From assembly GCA_023511625.1 (NCBI GenBank), contig JAIMBD010000011.1:28177-92176 (forward strand): a DNA stretch of 64,000 nt. Direction: 5' to 3'. The position numbers and the translations under genes are program-made. The stretch is from Bacillota bacterium. GTDB taxonomy: Bacteria; Bacillota; Sulfobacillia; Sulfobacillales; Sulfobacillaceae. Below the pieces are notes generated by a model that did no database searches, was not told the origin of the DNA, and saw nothing but the letters and a program-made list of their open reading frames with translations. Positions 56,646 to 64,000 of this stretch are shown here, one piece after another. Position 1 is the stretch's first letter; each line of letters begins with the position of its first letter.

Positions 56646-57424
56646 AGCAGCCGTTGGGCCAAAAACCGTCCAACCCGCTCGCCCACGCGCCGGAGCGTGG
56701 GCTCGGGGGCTCCGTGGGCGAGGATGGTTGCCACATACGCTCCGCGACCGCTGCGGTAGACGATGCCGGTATCGTGGCGGGCGTCGGACAGCGAGCCCGA
56801 CTTGTGGGCTACGCGCATCGGGCTCGGTTGCCCCACGTAGGTGGCCCCCGGCACGGGAGGAGCAATCAGACACGGGCCCTGGCAGCGCAGCAACAGGCGT
56901 ACCATGCGAGCCGAGACGGCCCGGGAGATGAGGCGGCCGTGGGCCAACAGCTCCATGAGATGGCTCAGGTCGGAGGCGGTGGTGCGGTTGCCGGGGCCTT
57001 CGGCTACCGGCAGCCGCTCCAGTCGGCGGACCAAGAAGGTGTCGACGATCTCCAGGCGGCGTAAGGTGCGGTTGACGGATTCGACGCCGAGAAAGTCGAT
57101 CAGGAGGTTGGTGGCGGTGTTGTCCGATACCGTGATCATCAGTGTGGCCAGGTCCCGAAGCCGCCAGCGCGTGCCGGGCGTGAGGTCGGCCAAGACTCCG
57201 GACCCCCCCACCTGATCCTCTGCGCGGAGCCGGAGGGTGCGGTCCAGGGATAACCCCTCCTCTTCCACCCGGCGATAGAGTTCCGCCAGGATGGGCACCT
57301 TGATGGTACTGGCAGCGGGGAAGACGGCGTGGGGCTGCCAGGCAATCACCTCGCCTGAGTGGAGGCTTTTGGCATACACTCCCCACTGGCCGGGGGCCCG
57401 GCGGAGGATGGCGGCGAGCTCCAT
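56642..57424 (-). CDS. Class A beta-lactamase-like serine hydrolase, no signal peptide
   Basis: 260 residues. ATG 57424 was chosen because GGGGAGGG is seven bases upstream, although the frame stays open much further. The penicillin-binding fold motifs are Ser39-T-I-Lys42 (PAASTIKVPIL), S100-D-N102 (TVSDNTATN) and KSG (RVAHKSGSL). The N-terminus begins directly with the fold and has no signal peptide, so the protein appears cytoplasmic, unlike true secreted lactamases. It could be an esterase or peptidase of the same fold; antibiotic resistance should not be assumed. Confidence 0.8.
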   Translation of the reverse strand: MELAAILRRAPGQWGVYAKSLHSGEVIAWQPHAVFPAASTIKVPILAELYRRVEEEGLSLDRTLRLRAEDQVGGSGVLADLTPGTRWRLRDLATLMITVSDNTATNLLIDFLGVESVNRTLRRLEIVDTFLVRRLERLPVAEGPGNRTTASDLSHLMELLAHGRLISRAVSARMVRLLLRCQGPCLIAPPVPGATYVGQPSPMRVAHKSGSLSDARHDTGIVYRSGRGAYVATILAHGAPEPTLRRVGERVGRFLAQRLL

Positions 57425-57559
57425 GGGCAATCCCTCCCCAAATGGGCGCGTATGGCGTCCCGACATGGCGCGGCGGTATAGAACATATTCGCGGGGACCG
57501 TCGGGGTTTCCGGGGAGAGGGCCGGCAATCGCCGCGGTCTTGGGAGGGGGGCCAAACCG

Positions 57560-58459
57560 ATGGCGGTGGTGGTGCTGGGAAGCATCAACGTGGACGTGAT
57601 TGCCGACGTCGATCGTTTCCCGAGCCCCGGCGAGACGCGGCCAGCGACCCAGCTCGCCTGGATGCCCGGCGGTAAAGGGGCCAACCAGGCGTTGGCGGCG
57701 CGGCGAATGGGGGCCCGGGTGGTGTTGGTGGGCAGCGTGGGCGCGGATGCGTTGGCGCCCCAGGCCTTGACCCACCTCGAGCGAGAAGGGGTAGACCTGA
57801 CCTACGTGGTCGAGACCCGCCGGTGGGGCACGGGCCTTGCCCTCATCGCTGTCGACCGCACCGGCGAGAACACCATCATTTTGTACGCCGGGGCCAACCA
57901 AGCCACCGGCGAGCACGCCTTGGCCAGCTTGGACCACGTGCTGCGACCTCGCGACATCCTCTTGGTGCAATCGGAGATCGCCTTGGCCGTGGTGGCCGAA
58001 GCGGTGTTGTTGGCTCAGCGCCGCGGTGCCATCACCATCTGGGACCCGGCCCCGGCGTTGCCGGATCCGCCGCCGGTCCTGTTGCGCGCCGATGTGGTGG
58101 TGCCCAACCAAAAGGAGGCTGAGGTCCTGACCGGTCTGGCCATCCACGACCTTAAGGCGGCCAAGCACGCAGCGCGGCGCCTGGTTGAGAACGGTGCCGG
58201 CATGGCGGTGGTCAAGTTGGGCAAGGAGGGATTGGTGTGGGCCGAAGCCGGCGGGGTTTTCTACCTGCCGGCCGAGCCGGTGGAGGCAGTGGACACGGTA
58301 GGAGCCGGCGATATGTTTGCAGGGGCGCTTGCAGCGCTTCGGGCAGAAGGGATGGAATGGCATGAGGCCATCCGCTGGGCCAACCGCGCGGCCGGGCTGT
58401 CCACCACCCGTCGCGGAGCGCAGCCCTCTTTCCCGCGGCGCGAGGAGGTGTTGACGTGA
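57560..58459 (+). CDS. rbsK: Ribokinase (PfkB family)
   Basis: 299 residues; ATG 57560 follows TTGGGAGGGGGG. Motifs: LGSINVDVIADVDRFPSPGE, PGGKGANQALAARRMGA (sugar site) and AVDTVGAGDMFAGAL (catalytic Asp and anion hole). It phosphorylates ribose to ribose-5-P. It overlaps the nucleoside hydrolase gene, so the pair forms a salvage path: nucleoside to base plus ribose, ribose to ribose-5-P. Confidence 0.9.
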   Translation: MAVVVLGSINVDVIADVDRFPSPGETRPATQLAWMPGGKGANQALAARRMGARVVLVGSVGADALAPQALTHLEREGVDLTYVVETRRWGTGLALIAVDRTGENTIILYAGANQATGEHALASLDHVLRPRDILLVQSEIALAVVAEAVLLAQRRGAITIWDPAPALPDPPPVLLRADVVVPNQKEAEVLTGLAIHDLKAAKHAARRLVENGAGMAVVKLGKEGLVWAEAGGVFYLPAEPVEAVDTVGAGDMFAGALAALRAEGMEWHEAIRWANRAAGLSTTRRGAQPSFPRREEVLT

Positions 58460-59394
58460 CGGGGGGCAACCCCTTTCAAACCGGATCTGGCGTGCTGATG
58501 GACATGGACCCCGGCGTGGACGATGCCGTGGCGCTGGCTGTGGCGGCCGTGGCGATGCCCTTGGCCGGGGTGACCACCGTGGCCGGCAACGTCGGCGTCA
58601 ACGAGACCACGGCCAACGCCGGACGCGTGTTGGCCCTCCTGGGACAAGACGCCGTCCCTTTGGTGGCGGGGGCTGCCGCCCCGCTGTTCCACCCGCTGGT
58701 GACGGCTCCGAGAGTCCACGGAGTCACCGGGCTCGACGGGATGCCACCGGGCCCCCAGGTGTCGCCACGTGCCCTGGCTGCGGAGGATTTTTGGGCAGAG
58801 AGCTGGATGCGCAATCCCGGGGGGCTCGTGGCCACCGGTCCCGCCACCAACGTGGCCCGCTACCTCATGGGGCGGCCGTCGGGTCCACGACCGAACTGGA
58901 TGGTGTGGATGGGCGGATCCCTGTCTGGCGGAAACGTCACGCCGTACGCCGAGTTCAACGCCTTTGTGGACCCGCATGCGGCGGATTGGGTTCTCGGGGC
59001 TGGGCTGCCATTACGGGTGGTGGGACTGGATGTCACCCGCAAGGCCCGATTTGGCTTGGCGGCCATCGCCCGCATGAAGCGCCTCGGCGTGGTAGGGCAA
59101 GCCCTCGCAGCCGTCCTTGAGGCCTACTGCCGCCGGCTCGGCCGGCCCTGGGCGGTATTGCACGACGTGGTGGCAGTGGCCGCGGCAGTGCGTCCCGATC
59201 TCTTTGCCTGGCAGGGGCGTGCCCTGTCGGTGGTGCACGACGGGCGCGAGCGGGGGCTTTTGGTACCGGTCGGGCCCATGGCGGGGCGCCCCCCGGTCGA
59301 GTGGGCCCAAGATCTTGATCTGGTAGGGTTCTACCGCTGGTTTTGGTCTTGTGCGGAACGATGGGAGGGAATGGGCAATGCGGGGGCGCGATGA
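58456..59394 (+). CDS. Nucleoside hydrolase (IU-NH family)
   Basis: 312 residues from GTG 58456, coupled to rbsK by GTGA. Calcium-binding DMDPGVDDAVAL (Asp16, Asp18, Asp22, Asp23), VATGPATNVARYL, and catalytic His in LHDVVAVAAAV. It cleaves the N-glycosidic bond of nucleosides to ribose and base. Substrate preference (uridine, inosine or mixed) is not clear. Confidence 0.9.
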   Translation: MTGGNPFQTGSGVLMDMDPGVDDAVALAVAAVAMPLAGVTTVAGNVGVNETTANAGRVLALLGQDAVPLVAGAAAPLFHPLVTAPRVHGVTGLDGMPPGPQVSPRALAAEDFWAESWMRNPGGLVATGPATNVARYLMGRPSGPRPNWMVWMGGSLSGGNVTPYAEFNAFVDPHAADWVLGAGLPLRVVGLDVTRKARFGLAAIARMKRLGVVGQALAAVLEAYCRRLGRPWAVLHDVVAVAAAVRPDLFAWQGRALSVVHDGRERGLLVPVGPMAGRPPVEWAQDLDLVGFYRWFWSCAERWEGMGNAGAR

Positions 59395-59629
59395 CCTCCA
59401 GCGGGCCGAGTACTACCTCTTTGCCTGGCAGGTGCGTGAAGTCCAGCGCCTGGCCCGCCAAAGCGGCTTGCATCCCTCGCAGGTCATGCGCCAGCTGTTG
59501 ACGCAGGTCCTGGCTCCCCCGCCGGGGAAGTCGCTTACGGCTGCCCCCAGCGGGGAGGCGGGAACGCCGGCGCCGAAGGACGGCACACCAGCTGAAGGCG
59601 GTCTGTCGGGGTTGGAAAACGCGCGCTGA
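59378..59629 (+). CDS. Small hypothetical protein, ribbon-helix-helix-like
   Basis: 83 residues. ATG 59378 lies eight bases behind GGGAGGG and overlaps the nucleoside hydrolase end. The part AEYYLFAWQVREVQRLARQS and GLHPSQVMRQLLTQVL looks like helices of a ribbon-helix-helix DNA-binding protein. The tail is Pro/Ala/Gly-rich. It may be a local regulator of the salvage genes. Not recognised with certainty. Confidence 0.5.
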   Translation: MRGRDDLQRAEYYLFAWQVREVQRLARQSGLHPSQVMRQLLTQVLAPPPGKSLTAAPSGEAGTPAPKDGTPAEGGLSGLENAR

Positions 59630-59710
59630 TTGTTGCCACCCGCCCTTTGTGGGCAGCAGGCCCGGCGCTTGCGGGCGGCAGGGGAGCCGTGGTGTGGTCG
59701 CGGGAAGGGT

Positions 59711-59716
59711 TACAAT
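59711..59716 (+). promoter_or_regulatory. Candidate -10 element for fumC
   Basis: TACAAT about 65 bases before the start codon. No good -35 hexamer at 16-18 bases. Confidence 0.35.
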
Positions 59717-59777
59717 GAAGCGTGATGTCCCGCAGTAAAGGGGCGTCCAAACTGCGACGAGGTGGGATCGGACCATC

Positions 59778-61178
<1,401 letters not shown>

Positions 61179-61246
61179 TTCTCCCGGCGGCTTCCGACCG
61201 TTTGTCGCCGCTTCCCCCTACAATTCCAGGTGAGGGGGAAAAGCCG

Positions 61247-63031
61247 ATGACGGTGCGCGGGTGGGTGGAGGCCTATCTGACCGGCCAGGATTGGCGGGTT
61301 CACGAAAACGCCAACGGGGGACTTAGTCTGCCCGGGTTGCACGGGTACCTGCAAGCCGAGGTCGTCCGGCGGTATTGGTTGGAGGCGGTGTATTCCCCCC
61401 GGGTGGCGCAAGCCCATCGCCGGGGGGACCTCCATCTCCACGACCTGGGGGTTCTCGGCCCCTATTGCGTGGGCTGGGACCTCTACGACTTCCTGCGGCG
61501 CGGCCTGGTCTCGGTCCAGGGCAAGGTTGCAGTGGGGCCGCCCCGCCATCTGCGCGAGGCGCTCGAGTTGGTGGTCAATCTCCTGTTCACTCTGCAAGGC
61601 GAGGCGGCAGGAGCCCAAGCGGTATCCAATTTTGACACCCTGCTCGCTCCCTTCGTGCGCAGCGATGGGGTCTCGGATGCGGAGCTGGCTGCGGCTTTGA
61701 CCGCAATGGTGGTGGCGTTCAACGTGCCTGCGCGCGCCGGCGGGCAGCCGCCCTTCACTAACCTGGCCTTGGACCTCGTCCCGCCGCCGGAGTGGCGGGA
61801 TGTGCCGGCTGTGGTGGGCGGGGAAGAGCAGCCGTTTACCTACGGCGACTGTCGGATCGAGCAAGACCGCCTCAACCGCGTCCTGGCGGAGGTGATGACG
61901 GCCGGCGATGCCCAGGGCCGCGGGTTCACTTTTCCTATCCTCACCTACAACCTCACAGGGGACTTCCCCTGGGAAGATCCGGTCGGGATCGCCGTGGCAC
62001 GGCTTACAGGCCGATATGGCAGCCCCTACTTCGCCAATTTCATCGGCAGCGGGCTCGATCCCGCCGACAGCCGCGCCATGTGCTGCCGCTTGCGTTTGGA
62101 TCTGGCCGAGTTGCGGCGCCGGGGAGAGGGCCTGTTTGGTTCCCACCCGCTGACCGGCTCGCTCGGCGTGGTCACCATCAACCTGCCTCGCTTGGCGTGG
62201 CGGTACGGAGCCGGCCGCGCATTTTTCCGCCACCTGGGTCTGCTGGTGGATCTGGCTGCGGAAAGCCTTATCCAAAAGCGCGAGCGCATCGAGGCCTGGA
62301 CTTCTGCCGGGCTTTATCCGTACTCGCGCGCCTATCTCGAACCGATTTGCGATGCCAGCGGGGAGTACTGGTATCATCACTTCAACACCGTCGGCGTGGT
62401 CGGAGGAAACGAGGCCTGTCTGAATGCGCTCGGGGTCGGGATCGCCGCGCCGGAAGGGCGGCGCTTCGCCTTGGAGGTGCTGGATTACCTCCGCGAGCGG
62501 CTTGGGGTGTGGCAGGCCCGGAGCGGGCAGCTCTTCAATCTGGAGGCCACGCCGGCCGAATCGGCCAACTATCGCTTGGCCCGCCTGGACCGTCACGCGT
62601 GTCCCGGCATTCGACAAGCGGGGGACCCCGACGGCGAGACCTATTACACCAACTCGACCCAACTGCCGCCAGACAGCCCCCTCGACCTGTGGGAGGCATT
62701 GGACCACCAGGCCCCGTTGCAGGCACGGTACACGGGGGGCACCGTATTTCACGTCTACCTTGGCGAAGGGACCGATGACCCTCGTGCGGTGGCGCGTTTG
62801 GTGCAGACCTTGGCGGTGCACTATCCCCTCCCATACTTTACGCTGACTCCCACTTACAGCGTCTGTCCCACCCACGGCTACCTGTTGGGGAGCGTCGCGC
62901 ATTGCCCGCGGTGTGGGCAGGCGGCGGAGGTATTCAGCCGGGTGGTGGGTTACTACCGTCCGGTGACGGCCTGGAATCCGGGAAAACGGGCAGAGTTCCG
63001 CCAACGCCGGCCCTGGGCCTGGCCGGATTAA
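61247..63031 (+). CDS. nrdD: Anaerobic (class III) ribonucleoside-triphosphate reductase
   Basis: 594 residues; ATG 61247 follows GAGGGGGAAAA. The glycyl-radical site is Gly568 in SRVVGYYRPVTAWNPGK near the C-terminus; the zinc site has CPTHGYL and CPRCG. The start lacks an ATP-cone, so it belongs to the shorter group without the allosteric N-terminal domain. It makes dNTPs from NTPs using a radical on glycine and dies in oxygen. The activase gene follows. The -10-like TACAAT at 61219 may be its promoter. Confidence 0.92.
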   Translation: MTVRGWVEAYLTGQDWRVHENANGGLSLPGLHGYLQAEVVRRYWLEAVYSPRVAQAHRRGDLHLHDLGVLGPYCVGWDLYDFLRRGLVSVQGKVAVGPPRHLREALELVVNLLFTLQGEAAGAQAVSNFDTLLAPFVRSDGVSDAELAAALTAMVVAFNVPARAGGQPPFTNLALDLVPPPEWRDVPAVVGGEEQPFTYGDCRIEQDRLNRVLAEVMTAGDAQGRGFTFPILTYNLTGDFPWEDPVGIAVARLTGRYGSPYFANFIGSGLDPADSRAMCCRLRLDLAELRRRGEGLFGSHPLTGSLGVVTINLPRLAWRYGAGRAFFRHLGLLVDLAAESLIQKRERIEAWTSAGLYPYSRAYLEPICDASGEYWYHHFNTVGVVGGNEACLNALGVGIAAPEGRRFALEVLDYLRERLGVWQARSGQLFNLEATPAESANYRLARLDRHACPGIRQAGDPDGETYYTNSTQLPPDSPLDLWEALDHQAPLQARYTGGTVFHVYLGEGTDDPRAVARLVQTLAVHYPLPYFTLTPTYSVCPTHGYLLGSVAHCPRCGQAAEVFSRVVGYYRPVTAWNPGKRAEFRQRRPWAWPD

Positions 63032-63052
63032 ACAGCAGGAGGGAATGCCGAG

Positions 63053-63769
63053 ATGGTGGGCGTAGCGGGGTGGGTACCCCTGTCGTTGGTTGACGCACCG
63101 GGTCATCCGTGCGCCACCATCTTTGTCGCTGGCTGTAACCTCCGCTGCCCGTACTGTTTCAACCCGGAATTGGTGCGGCCGGGCGACGTCGACCAGGTGG
63201 CGGCCGGAGCGCAGATCGAGCGGGTGCTAGAGCGCCTGCTCCGGCTACAAGGCGTTATTAAAGACGTCGCCATCAGCGGGGGCGAGCCCACGCTGTGGCG
63301 CGGCCTTGGTCGATTGGTAGGGATCCTGCGCGACATGGGATTCCGGGTGACCCTGCATACCAACGGCACCTATCCGGATCGGCTCGAGACCCTGATGCGG
63401 ACCGGGTCCGTGGCCTATGTGGCGATGGACATCAAGACGGCGTTTTCCGCCTATGCGCGCGTAGGCGGGCGCGCCGATACCGGGGCGCAGGTGCTGGCCT
63501 CAACCCACGTGGTGCGCCGATGGGCCCCCGATTACGAGTTTCGCACGACGCTGGTGCCAGGAATCGTGGGGTGGGAGGAGCTTTGGGACCTGGCGTGCAC
63601 CTTGCGCGGCAGCCGGCGGTATGTCCTGCAACCGTTTCGGTCCGACCTGCCCCTCTTGGATCCGGCGTTCCAAGGCCTCCGACCCTATCCGCCGGAGCTT
63701 TTGGCGAAGTGGGCTAAGGCCTTGGCGCCTTACTATCAATCGGTGGCAGTGCGGCGCGGAGGGACATGA
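63053..63769 (+). CDS. nrdG: Anaerobic ribonucleotide reductase activating protein (radical SAM)
   Basis: 238 residues; ATG 63053, 21 bases after nrdD. Radical SAM cluster ligands Cys28, Cys32 and Cys35 (AGCNLRCPYCFNPELV); SAM-binding ISGGEPTL follows. It makes the glycyl radical on Gly568 of NrdD. Longer than the E. coli NrdG and closer to the PflA/TIGR02495 type. Confidence 0.9.
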   Translation: MVGVAGWVPLSLVDAPGHPCATIFVAGCNLRCPYCFNPELVRPGDVDQVAAGAQIERVLERLLRLQGVIKDVAISGGEPTLWRGLGRLVGILRDMGFRVTLHTNGTYPDRLETLMRTGSVAYVAMDIKTAFSAYARVGGRADTGAQVLASTHVVRRWAPDYEFRTTLVPGIVGWEELWDLACTLRGSRRYVLQPFRSDLPLLDPAFQGLRPYPPELLAKWAKALAPYYQSVAVRRGGT

Positions 63770-63900
63770 GGAGCTCCCGCTGGGTACAAAATAAAGGCGA
63801 GATAGCGCAAAACCCGGCGCATCGGCGACGAGGAGAGGGAATACGGAAGGCGATCGGCGTTTGGGCGTCGAAAACGCGTGCCGCGTCTGGCAGCGGCCTC

Positions 63901-63970
63901 TTGTCAAGCGGCGGGGGCGGTGCTATCATCATCCGTGCTGTCGCAAGGCAGTCGTCGGTCCTTGAAAACT
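63901..63970 (+). promoter_or_regulatory. Probable rRNA operon promoter and boxA-like antitermination site
   Basis: TTGTCA, 17-base spacer, TATCAT (63901-63929). Downstream, GGTCCTTGAAAACT (63957-63970) resembles the boxA/leader element that precedes 16S rRNA genes in Bacillota. No gene was seen between nrdG (63769) and this site. The 16S gene would start beyond the window. Confidence 0.6.
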
Positions 63971-64000
63971 ATATCGTCGTGCGACCTGGTTGACCGTGAG

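Noticed and set aside
57425..58363. Upstream extension of the serine hydrolase frame, antisense to rbsK
   Set aside because: The beta-lactamase fold begins at ATG 57424, which has a strong ribosome site; the extension overlaps ribokinase and has no protein-like content.

Overview
The window looks like chromosomal DNA of a GC-rich, spore-forming, respiring member of the Bacillota, from a deep lineage of the Sulfobacillus / Thermaerobacter / Symbiobacterium kind. That placement is inferred from gene content and is not a proven identification. The evidence is the Bacillus-like gene order (glpX-rho-rpmE-prfA-prmC-sua5/ptp-rpiB-atpIBEFHAGDC; ywmB-spoIIQ-spoIIID; hpf-secA-prfB-yitT), the sporulation genes, frequent GTG and TTG starts with strong purine-rich ribosome sites, and sigma-A-type promoters with 17-18 bp spacers. 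No tRNA gene, insertion sequence, CRISPR array or prophage was seen.

Layout. 1-10.2 kb: edge fragment of a DUF59-type gene, a beta-propeller/cytochrome c pair, an acetyltransferase, a polyprenyl-mannose glycosylation set (PIG-V-like, Dpm1-like, GtrA), a split ThrE exporter, minC with a DUF2103 gene, a MerR-type regulator and an aldo/keto reductase. 10.2-18.9 kb: a leftward block with an orphan VirD4-like ATPase plus a replication-relaxation-like protein and a phosphohexomutase, then an acetyltransferase, an MFS transporter, an HtrA protease, a single-domain response regulator and a TauE-type permease. 19.4-31.1 kb: the glpX-rho block with a two-component system, then rpmE, prfA, prmC, rhodanese, an SLC13-type permease, a Sua5-phosphatase fusion and rpiB. 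31.2-42.4 kb: the full F1Fo ATP synthase operon followed by a four-subunit aa3-type menaquinol oxidase operon, each with its own promoter and terminator. 42.5-46.4 kb: ywmB, spoIIQ-like, spoIIID, apt (leftward) and metK. 46.5-56 kb: an unknown gene, a cluster of DnaA boxes, csp, hpf, an unknown gene, an HD-GYP protein, secA, prfB with a programmed frameshift, DUF2993 and YitT genes. 56-63.8 kb: CBS protein, serine hydrolase (leftward), ribokinase and nucleoside hydrolase, class II fumarase, and anaerobic ribonucleotide reductase NrdD with NrdG. The last 100 bases carry a strong promoter and a boxA-like motif, so an rRNA operon probably starts just past the right edge.

How it works together. 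The quinol oxidase and the ATP synthase form the end of an aerobic respiratory chain. Class III ribonucleotide reductase implies DNA precursors can also be made without oxygen. The beta-propeller/cytochrome c pair suggests an extra external electron donor, possibly a sulfur compound or an alcohol. The most unusual signals are the beta-propeller-SoxA/TsdA-type fusion, the Sua5-phosphatase fusion, the DnaA-box cluster far from any dnaA gene, several structured mRNA leaders (atp, rpmE, secA, spoIIQ-like), the orphan VirD4/replication-relaxation pair, and a 24-codon ORF whose ribosome site sits in a hairpin loop. I found no complete new multi-gene system that I would claim with confidence.
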